The notes under the pieces: model-generated
Seen by the model: the letters and a program-made list of their open reading frames with translations, nothing else
Database searches by the model: none
Told to the model about the DNA's origin: nothing
Made by a program: the position numbers and the translations under genes
From: Caprimulgus europaeus
Taxonomy: Eukaryota; Chordata; Aves; Caprimulgiformes; Caprimulgidae
Assembly: GCA_907165065.1 (NCBI GenBank)
Contig: OU015528.1
Span: forward strand, 24,572,015 to 24,636,014
Length of the DNA: 64,000 nucleotides
Direction of reading: 5' to 3'
In this document: piece by piece, positions 9,961 through 22,035 of the stretch
Layout: every line of letters begins with the position of its first letter
Position numbering within the stretch: position 1 is the stretch's first letter

Positions 9961-12900
9961 GGACACCAGAATTAGGCCTGGTCTAGGAGCCATGCTGACT
10001 GTCTGTTCCAAATTTGGACAGCTTATTGCACCACATGTTTTTCTGGACTTATTTTTTTTAGATTATATAGATAAAAAGTAACCCTTTGAGATCTCTTTTT
10101 CTAGTTGTCTTAAAGGACTCACAATGACTTGGAACAATATGTTTGCTGGTTTCCATCTGTGACTAAAGTTATGTTTAAATGAGGCAGCGGATGTAGGTCT
10201 TAGGTTGGCTTTTATATTTCTGGGTTTGACAGTTACCTGAATGCATTTGCTGGTCCACAGTACCGTCATCAGGACCCCTCACCCACAGTGCTGCCTTCCT
10301 TGGCTTCCAGCTCAATGGCCCTTTGGAGGAAGCTGGCCTCTGTTTCCTCACAGAGCTGTCTTACTGTTCTTAAAAAAAACAGTTTTATTTCTATCTGCCT
10401 TAAAAAATAACATGCAACTTACAGAAACGGAAAATACTTGTATAAGGATTTTCAGAGAAAGTTTCAATCTGACTCAGCCCTCCTGATTTAGATTTTCTAG
10501 TTTCTGACTGCAGAATCCAGTTAAGACATCTTAGGCTGTGTCCTGCTTTGCCCAGGAGTTTTAGTTTGCAGGACAGTTATAGTTTTGTTCCCCCACCTAC
10601 CTCAGTTAAAGCTCCTTTCCCTTAAGCACTGCACTGCTTAGTCTCTTCTGTAGATCTCTGCCAGTTTCCTCTAGCAGAATTTTTTTTGTGTGTTTTAGGT
10701 TTTTTTTGTGGACATCTAGGTGAACAGTTCTTCATGTAGTCTTTCTTTTCTTGGTTGTCCATAGTAGCACCAGAGAGGTAGACTAGTCAGAGGACAGGTG
10801 GAAACAAAAGGAGGGAAGCAAGAGTGAGGAAAAGGAAAAAGACAAGAATAAGCAACCTGTGATAGTCTCCTAATGACCACCTCTGTGAGCTGAGTATGGT
10901 TTAACCTGATCATCCAGGCATTTTATACCCAAACAAACAAAAAATTAATTTTGGAAATGTTGTCTCCAGCAAGTCCCTATTCTACTGATTCAAAGATGTA
11001 GGACAATGTGCATAAAGAGTGGTTGGAAAAGCATTGAAAAGATTATTTAGCACTTACAGCATAAGTGACTTCTCCGTGTGTCCTGAATTACAGTCCTTTT
11101 GGGATTATAGATGGACAAGTACTCATAATATCTTGGGTATGGTTCATTTACAGAGGATTTTACAGCAAGTGCTTTGACATAGTCTGGTAGTGCTAGAGTT
11201 TCAGTTTTGGTTCTAAGGTTTCATAGTGAGTTTCCCAGGCAAAACAGTCCATTTGCTATTTTTGTAAATACTCTACACAAATACTTGTTTGCTCTATAAA
11301 TTTTTATTTTTCTTTCTTTTCAAACCAAACTACACAAGGAAAATGTGTTTTTTTAGAAAATACCACAGATAAAATTGCATACTACAAAACAGAAATTTGT
11401 GAGACAAAGTTTATTACTTCTTTGAGCAGAAGTTACTGTTTGTGTAACCATTTATAGTATTTTGTTTCTAATCAGTTTATTTTCCTTCCCAACCAATATG
11501 TGGTTTTCTTTAAAATATTGAAATGTAGGTATATATTTCTTCTTTGAATTTGTGAAATCAAAGCAACACAGAAATGCAAGGCTGTCTGAAAGCTCAGTGA
11601 CAACCTGGGTCATTGCCTGCATGGAGACAGGACCAAGCATACCCAGACTTCCTTGAAAATCTGTCTAAGCTGTTCTGTGAAAGAGATCTAACAATTTCCT
11701 TGTCTTTTCAAGTCCTTCACTATTTTTAGAGTTAGTCACAAACAAGATCTTCTTTTTTGCAGTCATCTGATCTCTTCCAGTCTTTCCTCTAATGGAGATA
11801 TAGAACAGTTAATCATTGCCTTTTTGTGTATGATTTTACTTACTAAAAGACAGTTGCTATATTTACTTCAGATTTCTTTTTTCTAAGTTAAACAAACACA
11901 ATTCCTTCAAGAATTTCTCATAAATCCTGAAGAAATTATCATTTGTGGTCATCTGCTCTATACTTCCTTCCCAACTAATGTGCTTAGTATCACATGTAAC
12001 CATGCACACTGCTCCAGGGGAAGAGTCATGAGTGCTGCATAGAGAAAAATGGCTGGTTTCTGTGTGTCACACACAATTCCATTTTTCAAACAGAAAATAA
12101 TTAGATTTGCTGGTTTGCAAATGTTACAGTGTTAACTTGTCATTGACTGCCACCCTCAGACCCTTTGCTGGGAACTTCAATGATTTACTCTTGCATAGTC
12201 AACTTTAATACACACGACCCATGTACTTTATAGACTTGTCTGTTTTTTCAGTTCAGACTATGCAGGAAAAGTTTCTGCCAAATATGAAGGGAATACTTGT
12301 AATGCAGATGAAAATACAGGGTTTTCCCATTTTACCTGATATTTTCATGTGCTACATCTGAAATATGAATGAGAGGGCTTCACTCCAATTAAATTAAAAA
12401 TTTATTATATTGATTTATTTATTCTAAATTAGCAAAACACCAGAAATAACCAACATGTTCTGTACATTTTGTATTTAATTTTAAATACCGTTTAACTGTT
12501 TAAGATAAACCTAATAAATTAGTGTTAAACCTTATGCTTCTCAAACTTGTCTCCACTGTCAGCACTTTCATGTGCAGCCTCTACTCACCTGTTTTCGAAT
12601 GACTGTGGGAGAAGCTAATGGACCCTGAGTTTGTTTTAAATATGTTGAGAAAGATCTGTATACTTGTAGTAAAAAATACTGATTATTTAATTAAATTGTA
12701 GAAATAAACAGATAACAGATCTGTACATATCTGAGCCAAGACTTCTAGTCTGCTTTTGGAATCTAAGCAATACTCATGCAGTGATTCCACATCGAAGGGT
12801 GTGGAAAGGTCCTTTGCATTGGGCTCTTGGGGAAGAAAACAGGGCTGGCAGGAGTCCGGCTGTGACTGCCTGAGGTTATGCCCAGTTCTGCATAGGCTGA

Positions 12901-14371
12901 AATAGCTGAGGAGCTGCTTCAAAGTACATTACTAATTCTAAATGACCTTTCAGTGTTCAGTATCAAAGTAAATTTCTGATTAGTGCAGGAGGAACTATAA
13001 TAGTATGGGGAGCCATGAGAACATAACTATTTTTTTGTAGACTGAGCTTCAGACAACAGTTTATGATTAAGAGCTCTAACAGAAGATGTAGTCAGCACTA
13101 TACTCTGTGAACAGTCCAGTGGCAAGGTATTCCACACAAATAGCAGGTATTAATGGTTATATTGCAACTTTGGATTTAGAAGGATGACAGTGGTATTTAC
13201 AATCAACTTGAATAAAGTCTAATGGGGAAAAGTATCCCTTCTACTAAACAACAGCAAAACAAAATAAGGATCTTAAGGACTTCCTGATTTCTAAAGCCAA
13301 CTGAAGTATCAGATGCTCCCACTGTTGGACCTATGTGTAGTTTTCATCAAAGGACTACACCAGAGGAGAAAGAAGGCAGCAACAATGCAGTTAAGCTGGG
13401 GAATATGTCTTGTGATGGCATATTCCCTGACAGTCTCAAATGCCATAAACCTTCTTCTGTTGTACAGTTTGGCATAACTAGGACATATTGCTGCACATGC
13501 CAATGTGCAGATGTGTCTGTCATGGGCCGATATACTCAAGACACCTTATTCTGTGAGTCTGATGACTTGTGAGGCCTGAGGAAAACAAAACCAACACAGA
13601 AGAAATCATAGCCAAATTGTGACCCACCTTACTGCACTAATTTGTACCATGAAGCAAGTTTTAACACTCATTTTCTCAGACTGCCAAATCACAGTGGTGT
13701 CTTAAATGGAATTTTTTATACTTTTTGGAACAGAGCAGTCATAACTAACAAACACAGAATATCTGTTGCTATGCAAAAAAAGTATGAAAATACAAAAGAT
13801 TCATTAATCAATTACAGTTTAGGTTTCTAAGTGTGTACAGGCATATATGACTGTTTGGAAATCTACCATTGTAAGAGAAAATAGAATGTTATTTTTTTCT
13901 CTTTTTATTCTGAAAGTACTTTTTGCTGCAAGAATATCTGTTATTTACTGTTGCAAACAAGAAGTCAGTGCTATATGTTCTTTAATACAGGAGATTTTAG
14001 GTATCAAATTAGCTTGGAAACATATTTTAAAAACCCACAAAAGTAGTATATCTAGAACAAACTTCACAGTTAAGAAAAGTTGAGAAGGAGATGAAATACA
14101 AGGTAGTGATAATATAATACTTGGTCTCAAAAGTACAATCAGAAAATTCTTTGCTGACAAATCTCCACAGACCTAACGAGGTCTGTGCTGCTTCACATTT
14201 ATCTGATTATTACCTCTACTGGAAGTAAGAATTTGGGTTGAAAGATAGAAAAAAATCAATTTTTTATAGAATATTGCAACTTAATGGAAGGAGAAAAGTA
14301 TATAACATGGGAGAGAAGAAACTAAGTCTTGGAATTTACTAGGTTTGTTGGTGTGCTTCCAAAGGGAGCAA
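9961..14371. other. Unique AT-rich DNA, no gene seen
   Basis: Open frames reach about 80 codons (for example 10241-10486, 12683-12922 minus, 13333-13572) but lack recognisable domains, and some overlap on opposite strands. Only short T and A runs (such as 10681-10712) stand out. Confidence 0.65.
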
Positions 14372-14540
14372 TTGCTTGCCCAGGGAAGTTGTGAAATCTT
14401 CATCCTTGGAGAAATCCAAAAGCCATCTATACACAGGCCTGGGCAAATGGCTCTAGACAGCCCTGCTTGAGCAGGAGGGGTAGACCAGGTGACCTTCAAA
14501 GTACCCTTCCAACCTCAACCATTCTGTGATTCTATGATCT
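14372..14540 (+). mobile_element. CR1 3' end fragment
   Basis: About 170 bases of CR1 3' region: 'cttgcccagggaagttgtg', 'catccttggagaaatcc', 'cctgcttgagcaggaggg', 'gtagaccaggtgacc', and the terminal 8-bp repeats 'attctgtgattctatgat'. Strong 5' truncation is typical of CR1 insertion. It contains no coding capacity. Confidence 0.92.
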
Positions 14541-15327
14541 TTAAAGAGAAAATCTTTGGATCATCAATGGCTGGCAGAGACGCAACATTTGTCATAGCCG
14601 CTTTAGAATGCACTGCCTCAGTCGCAATTTTGAATACTACAAGAATGTTGCTGTTCTATTACAAGTTTATTGTTGTTTCAGCTTCAAAGGTAGGCCAAGA
14701 GTTTGGGACAAATTCTGTTGTTAGCAGAACTATTTTGATTTGCTCTACTTTCCAAGTTATAACCATGAAGGCCTCAATTTTACCATAGCTCTAATTAGCA
14801 TGAGACAGTATATGTTTCATATTGCGATCATAATGTGATTATTAAAACAAAAAAAGAAAAAAAAATCAAACAAAATGACTGCTGATAGCTTTTCTGTAGG
14901 TATTCTGAAATTTTCCTCATTGTAAACCCTTTGCCACAACAGTTTCAGAGGGAGGTTGCCAAAGTACTAACTATTGCTAAAATAAAATAAAGAGGTACCC
15001 TTAAAGGTACTTCCTCTGTACCTTGAGGTGCTCACAGATTGATGGTACAAAAAAAAGTAAAAGGCAAAAGAGAAGAATTAATTTTCCTTGAAGAAAGAAA
15101 AGATATAGTCTTTGCTTGCTTGAGCACTAACCTTTGTAGCTGCTGAATGCTAGACCTCAATTTTCTGTTGTTAGTACGTCATGAACATTGCCTTATAAGA
15201 AAGCATTTGATATAAGAGTGTGTGTAGCCATGTAGAACAGGATAGAGGCATAGGTGGGAAAGTATAGGAAATACCAAATTATTTTTCTTTAAGTAGGATT
15301 AGGTTGGTACCACTAATAAAGAAAGTA
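14541..15327. other. Unique DNA between two CR1 copies
   Basis: AT-rich, with an A-rich stretch at 14843-14873. The open frame at 14489-14788 begins inside the CR1 end and shows no domain. Nothing else is recognisable. Confidence 0.6.
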
Positions 15328-15915
15328 ATCCCAGAATCACAGAATGGATATGGTTTGAAGGAACCTCTGGAGGTCATCTGGTCCAACAAGCAGGGCCACC
15401 TACAGCCAGTTTCCCAGAACTGCGTCCAGGTGGCTTTTGAATATATATGAGTATGGAGACTCCACAATCTTCTGGGCAACCTGTGCCAGTGCTTGGGCAC
15501 CCTCACAGTGAAAAAGTGTTTGCTGATTTTCAGAGGGAACCTCTTGTGCTGCAGTTTGTGCCCATTGTCTATGGTCCTGTCACTGAGCACCACTGAAAAG
15601 AGCCTGATTCTGTCCTCTCTGCACCCTCCCTTCAGGTGTTTATGCACATTGATGAGATCCACTCTGAGCCTTCTCTTCTCCAGATGAAACAGTCCCAACT
15701 CTCTGTCTTTCCTCACAGGAGAGTTGCTCCAGTCCCTTAATCATCCTTGTGGCCCTTCATTGAACTTTTTCCAGTATTTCTATGTCTCCCTTGTTCTATG
15801 GAGCCCAACGCTGGGCCCAGCACTCCAGATATATCTCACCAATGCTGAGTAGAAGGGAAGGATCACCTCCCTTGATGTGCTGTCAATACTTTGTCTAATT
15901 CAGCCCAGTTTGCTA
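15328..15915 (-). mobile_element. CR1 non-LTR retrotransposon, 3' part
   Basis: Reads as the reverse complement of CR1, starting with the terminal repeat ('agaatcacagaatgg') at 15333. It continues through 'ggtcatctggtccaacaag', 'ctgggcaacctgtgcc', 'gcccattgtctatggtcctg' and 'ctccagtcccttaatcatcc' to 'cagcccagtttgc' near 15910. An open frame on the minus strand at 15279-15716 follows the ORF2 C-terminal reading for part of its length but is broken. Truncation is at the high-coordinate side, which is the 5' end of the element. Confidence 0.92.
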
Positions 15916-18900
15916 GCAAATGAATTGAAGGAACTGAACCCAATATGGTGTAATGAAGTGAACCCAATAAAAATGGAAAGAGTTACTAAGTGAAAACAGT
16001 ATTGAGAAATTCTCCGAAGGTTATTATCAGAAATATTAACTTTACATGATAGAAATGCAAACTTCATGCCCCTATAGTTCAATTTTGCCTTTGTTAAGTT
16101 TAGGAGATTTTAGCTGTGTGTCCAAATTGATTTGAAGTGCAAAGTCTTTGTTGGCTGGTTGCTTTTTCAATTTGTTTTGTTTTTATATAGCGACATGTCT
16201 GTACTTTATTATCAATGAATTCCTTGAAATAAATGTGATCATGTCACAGAAGGAGGTGAGTGAATCACTCAGTCCTGTTGAATTCTAGTCTTGTGAACAC
16301 TCCCAGCAGCATTCACTGGCCAGACTGCTATAATTCAGCTGTCGCCTGCAGCCAGTCTCAGGAAATATTTCTTCACATTTTTTCTCATAAATACTGTACA
16401 ATGCTCTTTTTATGGATCTGTCAATTGGAGTAAAGAAACTTATGGCACAAATGTTTACAGTGGGAAATGGAAAACAGATTTCTTCTTTGTTTTAAATTGA
16501 AAATTTATCAGAGGAGTAGGCTGGATGCAAGCCAAGTTTTATTCTCTGCTTCTGGCATGCCATTTGCTATGTCCATAAACATTCCAATGTTTAGAAAGAA
16601 CTTGAAATAAATAATTAAAAAGGATGCAAAATATTGAATATGAAAGCTTTTGGTTCTTTAAACAAATTTTATTATGTTCAAAGTTACATCTTGATAAAAG
16701 GCAAGCATAACTTGAATTAAAATGTTAGTCCATCCATACCGTTTAGTTCTTTGAAATATTGATGATATTTTTTTCTGTGCTCATGTTTTTTGTTTTGGTT
16801 GTTTTTTCTTTTTGGCGAGGGAAGTGGGGAACAAGCAGTAAAGTGAGGGATACTTTGATGAAAAAAAGCTTTCATTGAGACCAACACAGTCAAGCTGACA
16901 GCAATGTCCTTCATGAATTTGGAAAATTGGCCCAGCCAGGATTTATGCTATTGTAGAAACTCTTCTTTAAACTTCGTAGTCCATACTCATAAACCACTTA
17001 GGACATTATACAATCTCTTCCTGCAAAATCCACTTCCTTTTCTCTCTTTCTAGTGCAGCCTTCCATCTTGGTCTTATTTACTTCCCCATTTGTTCTCATT
17101 TCAGAATACTATCAGTACTATTCTGCTGCCACTATGTCTCATTTTCTGTATGTGTTTAATGCTTATTTTACCTTCTCTTCCCCCCCATCTCGCTTTTATT
17201 TCTATTCTTCACTGTATAATCTTCAAGGTAGAAATCCTATCTTTTTGTCTGCATTTATACAGCACTAGATATAGTCATTCGGTACTTCTTAGGTAAAAAA
17301 GAGACAGCTGGCAGTCTGACTTTACTTGTGACAGCTTATGTTCATGAAGGGCGAACAAGAAAATAAAATATATAAAAATGATGCCTTGCAGTTATATGGT
17401 TTGGCTATCTCAATTTTTATAATAATTCTACTTTCTAAAAGTTTGCCTATAAAAATATAGCTTGTATCCTGTTTCAAGTCCTTTGTTTGTAATATGTGGG
17501 CACATTTTTAATGTGAAAATTCAAACTAGAAAAAAAAAAAAAGCAAGATGGCAGAAGGAGGGCAATAGGTAACATGGAAGAGTGTTGAGTACTACTGGGC
17601 ATCTGAAAAGCAAGGCAGAGGCAAGAAGACAAAATAGGTGAAAATGGCTTTCAAAACAAGGATGTAGGTTCAGAGTAGTGTTTTGGAAATGAGAAGATTA
17701 TTTACCCTCATCTTATTTTGAAGCTTGGAGATGTTGGACTTTGTCTACTACTTAGATTTTAGGAAATGCAGTCCTATAATTTAACCAGAAAACTATCTCT
17801 TAGAAGGAATTCATAAGAAATATCACTATCTTGAATTGCTGAATTGTTGTCACTTAGTGATCAAAATTGAAAGGGAACGGGATATTCTAATTGATAACTT
17901 ACTCCTGTAACATGGTTGATGCTGCACTTTGTGTTTATCCTGTAGATGTTCTTCTTTCAGAATGGTATAAAATAAATAACTTCTGAGCACTGAATTTTCC
18001 GTCATTTTTTCCCCTAGTAATATATGCAAACCTGATGGGCTTTAAAAGTGTCTGTATATAGAGTTCAAGACAGGCTATTTCAAAACAACTAGAACTCCCA
18101 TTTACTGATGCTTTTTATGAGAAACAATTGCAAATGCAAATGCATTCAACACTGATATTCTGAAAGACTTCAGAGTTTGAGATTTTATTCAAGGTGATAG
18201 TGTTATTGCTGCAGCCTTTACCTATTGTTTGAAAATCAATGATGTGAAATCCTGAAAAGTTATTTCAGTCACAGTAAATGATGGAGTCCTGGACTACTTT
18301 CCAGTTTTCAAGTCAAGGAGTATACTTTGGCTGTACCTTGGTGTTAAGTTAAAGTGAGGTTCAGATTCCTTCACCCCCATGTCTTCTGTAGAAAAAAACT
18401 AAAGCATACACACAAAATGGTATTTATTATGTTCTCCAAGAGTGAATTACATAATCATGAGTATGGCAGGCTATATCTTATCTGTACAGGTAGACATGTG
18501 AATTGCTAATGCAATGCAGACGGTCTTGATCACATCGTCAATGACTCATTTTTCAGAAGCTGATTCAGCTTCTGCATAAGTCTATCTCTACCCCAAATGA
18601 TTTTTGATTATATATTTCTCTTGTAGTGCAGTTGCCTTGAAAACATGGACAAATGTAAAATATCTGGAAAATTTTGAAATAATTTACTTCATGGAATTCT
18701 CCCCTAATATTTTTTTGTTCTGTTAGAACTAGTAAGAGATTTATTAAACTGAATATAGAGAGGGAAAATGTTTAATAGCAGTTTATAGTGACAATTTTAT
18801 GTGAATGTTTGGAATTTGAAAACTTCAGAGGTAACTTGCAGATTTTACTTGTGCTTTGAGCATCAAGAGGAAATGATTGCTCAGTGTGGGTGCCTTCAAT

Positions 18901-21180
18901 CCAAGTCTAGTGTAATGCAACTCATAATAGCTAGCAAGGGTGCAACCTACTTATTGTGTTTCTTTAAATTTTCTTGGATCTTTAGGGAGGACAAAGGGCC
19001 TTTTGCGGCTCTTGATTGAATTATTATATGAGCTTTCCTTTATGTTTCCTTAATTATTCTAAAAAGTGAAATAATGAAAAAAAAGATTAGTTTTTAATGC
19101 TGTAACTTTTGTACCTTCTTTCTGGTTGTAAATAACAAGTTCTATGAGATGATGCATGAAAGTCTTCTATGATTTTTTTTTTTTTTTAAATAAAGGGTAA
19201 TGTAAAGAAATACTTTAACTGCTTTGAGTCTGAGTATGTAGAGGCCCATTTACACCATTCAACCACTTTGTAGGGTTTCAAAGTAATGTTAATGCTAAGA
19301 CTACTCTCAAATCATGTTAGAATGCTGAAGTGGCTTATATGTAAATTGTATTCTTGTAAATAAAATCAAGTAAAAATTACATAGCAGAAAGAAAACTACA
19401 TATGTTGCAGTTGCACAGAAATAAACAAACAAGGTCAAGTGTTGTATTAAACAATGAAAACTCTGCTTAAAACTGTGTTGAAATCTCTAAAAGCTTTTTC
19501 TCTTTTTTTAATCTCTTAGTTTAATTTATGAATCTATTACCCTATACTACATTTCTCACAAAAAGAATACTTTTCAATAAAACCCTGGAGATTCAAGTTC
19601 CAGGTTTTTCAGTGACACTTTCTTTATTAGCCATTAAAGCCATGCCGATATTTGCAAAATTACAATTGGTGTTTATAGAGCCTTAGTGGACTTGTAGAAA
19701 GTCCTGAAAGATTTCTAATATTTTCCTCTGTATTTTAGAAAGATTGTGCAATTCACATATCTGAAGTGAGTAATTTTAGCTATTATGTCATGCTGTGAGG
19801 CTTATTTTGCCCTGTTCCTAGTTGTTAATGCTATATAAGGATGCTCTGTGTTCAAGAAAATAAAAGTATTGCTTGAACGGAAATGTGAAAGTGAAATATG
19901 TAGATAGTATGTAAAGTTCTTGGTAATTTAATATAATTTAGGGATTTGAAAAGGAACAACTATAGATATTCTTTCTCTTTTTATTACACGATTATTTCCT
20001 AGAACATATTTCCTAGTTATTTATACAGTATGATTGGAAGTAATAGGATTAAAAGGGCTGCATGTATTATTATTAGATGGAATATATATCATGAACACAA
20101 CTGAGATCTGCTAGAGCACTGCTTTTGGTAAGATGTTTCAGACAGAAAGGGCTCTGCAACGTCACCTATGACCTTGAGTACATTTGAAAGCTGTTTTCTG
20201 CTTGTACAGGAAAGTCAGTGTTGATTAGGGCCTTTTAACTTTGCTGTACAGGATGCTTCATTCACAGTCTTCAAGAGTTCAAGAGTCCCTCTGGTATCAA
20301 GTATATGATATGTATAGAGCCTGGTTTAGCCTTGTTCAGGGCAACTGCGTGGATGACTGGTGGAACAGAGAGTGAAATAAATTCTGTTTAGTACAGAGTT
20401 GAGGTAGGTTAAATCTGCCTTGATGCTGGGGGTAAAAAGTGTTAAAGGGTTTCCCTTTGTCAGTGTTTGATTCCTAATCTGCTCTGGGGCAGAGTGGCTT
20501 CACACTCCCTTTTATTCAAGGCTTTTTATTTCTACTTACACTGGCTCCTTCTCCTTAGATTCTTCTATATTTTATCAATATGGCTCAAAATAATATTTTT
20601 TCAGAATAGAAAATGATTTACAAGTTTACCTGACAAATTTTATATTTTTATTTTCCTTGTAAATTTATACGCATGGAAAAATCTTCTGCTCTGCTCTATG
20701 GGCTCAAAGCTATATTTTTATGAAGACAACAGAGGCATCATGAGTTTTCTAGCAGTCATTTACAAAATATGAAACAGGGATGTGATAATAATCTTCAGAT
20801 TTTCCAGTGCCCCGAACACTAGCAGCAAGGGAAAGGCTGTTAGTTGTGCAAAACCTTTAAGAACAAGAAGCAGCAAAATCCAATCTGTCTTCTATCAAAA
20901 CACCAGCAAAATGCCGGCACTGTTCAAGAATGGGATGGTCATTAATTCCCCTGAAAAAGAAATTATCCCCATTCAACCTGCTGTGGAGTTGTAACTCCTT
21001 GTGAAAGTTAGAATCCCAAAAGAAATTAAAGCTTCCTTACCTCAGTGGCTAAAAAATTCTAATTAATTTAAGGTAATCCATGTGCATAAAATGCATAATT
21101 TCTCTGGCAAAAGAAGGAACAATATATCAGAATATTGTTCAAAAATATAGTAATTACAAGTATTACTTGAAGAAATAATA
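15916..21180. other. Unique AT-rich DNA, no gene seen
   Basis: About 5.3 kb without a recognisable repeat. It holds an A13-type run near 17529 and a 21-base inverted repeat at 18554-18574. An open frame at 20782-20994 is lysine- and serine-rich, with an AG-ending pyrimidine stretch just before it, but has no recognisable domain. I do not call a gene. Confidence 0.65.
18554..18574. repeat. Perfect 10-bp inverted repeat with one-base centre
   Basis: CAGAAGCTGA, one T, then TCAGCTTCTG. A TGACTCA motif, the consensus for AP-1 factors, lies six bases upstream at 18542-18548. Any regulatory role is a guess. Confidence 0.5.
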
Positions 21181-21228
21181 TCACAGAATCACAGAATCAC
21201 AGAATCACAGAATCACAGAATCACAGAA
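21181..21228 (-). repeat. Six perfect TCACAGAA units (CR1 3' terminus)
   Basis: Six uninterrupted 8-bp units. They are the CR1 3' terminal repeat, read on the element strand as TTCTGTGA, and not an independent microsatellite. The number is high for CR1 and suggests slippage either in target-primed reverse transcription or after insertion. Confidence 0.95.
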
Positions 21229-21336
21229 TGGTAGGGTTGGAAGGGATCTCAGGAGATCATCTAGTCCAACCCCCCTGCCAAATTAGGTTCCCTACACCAT
21301 GTTACACAGGAAAACGTCCAGACGGGTTTTGAACAT

Positions 21337-21735
21337 CTACAGAGAAGGAGACTCCACAGCCTCTCTGGGCAGCCTGTCCCAGTGCTCTGTCACCCTTACA
21401 GTAAATAAATTTTTCCTTAAGTTTGTATGGAACTTCTGGTGTTCCAGTTTTTGCCCATTGCCCCTTGTCCTGTCACCAGCCACTACCAAAAAGAGCCCAG
21501 CCCCATCCATTTGGCCCCCATATTTCAGGTATTTATAGACATTGATAAGGTCCCCTCTCAATCTTCTTTTCTCCAGGCTGAACAGTCCCAGCTCTCTCAG
21601 CCTTTCCTCACACAGGAGATGCTCCAGGCCCCTGATCATCTTTGTGTCCCTCCGCTGGACTCTCTCCAGAAAATCCCTGTCCTTCTTAAACTGAGGAGCC
21701 CAGAACTGGACACAGTACTCCAGATGTGGCCTCAC
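21337..21735 (-). pseudogene. CR1 ORF2 C-terminal fragment, open frame
   Basis: A 132-residue frame on the minus strand beginning [11 protein letters not shown] and continuing [15 protein letters not shown], then W-D-R-L-P-R-E. These are the conserved motifs of the CR1 ORF2 region that follows the reverse transcriptase. The frame is free of stops, but the catalytic core is absent because of 5' truncation. No start codon of its own is implied. Confidence 0.85.
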
Positions 21736-22035
21736 CAGGACAGAGTAGAGGGGGAGGAGAACCTCCTTGACCTGCTGGCCACTCTCTTTTTAATGCACCT
21801 CAGGATACTGTTGGCCTTCCTGGACACAAGGGCACACTGCTGGCTCATGGCCAGCCTGCTGTCCATCAGCACACCCAGGTCCTTTTCCTCAAGAGCTCCT
21901 TTCCAGCAGGTCAGCCCCTAACCTGTACTTGTGCATGTGGTTATTCTTCCCCAGGTGAAGGACTCTGCACTTGCTCTTGTTGAACCTCATCAGGTTCCTT
22001 TCCGCCCAACTCTCCAGTGTGTCCAGGTCTCGTTG

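Larger units (their letters stand above)
21181..22035 (-). mobile_element. CR1 non-LTR retrotransposon with expanded 8-bp terminal repeats
   Basis: Antisense CR1 of about 855 bases. At the low-coordinate (3') end are six perfect TCACAGAA units (21181-21228), where most CR1 copies have two or three. The body continues with 'gggttggaagggatctc', 'ctgggcagcctgtcccag', 'ccaggtccttttcctcaag' and ends at 'gtgtccaggtctcg'. The minus-strand frame 21337-21735 is open, so this copy is less decayed than most others here. It is 5'-truncated and cannot move itself. Confidence 0.95.

Noticed and set aside
20782-20994. 70-codon frame preceded by a possible splice acceptor
   Set aside because: Weak pyrimidine tract, no recognised protein and no partner exon nearby.
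21181-21228. TCACAGAA array as a CRISPR-like or independent satellite
   Set aside because: There are no spacers, and the array is continuous with the CR1 3' end.
21427-21921. 164-codon plus-strand open frame
   Set aside because: It is the antisense shadow of CR1 ORF2; the real reading is on the minus strand.
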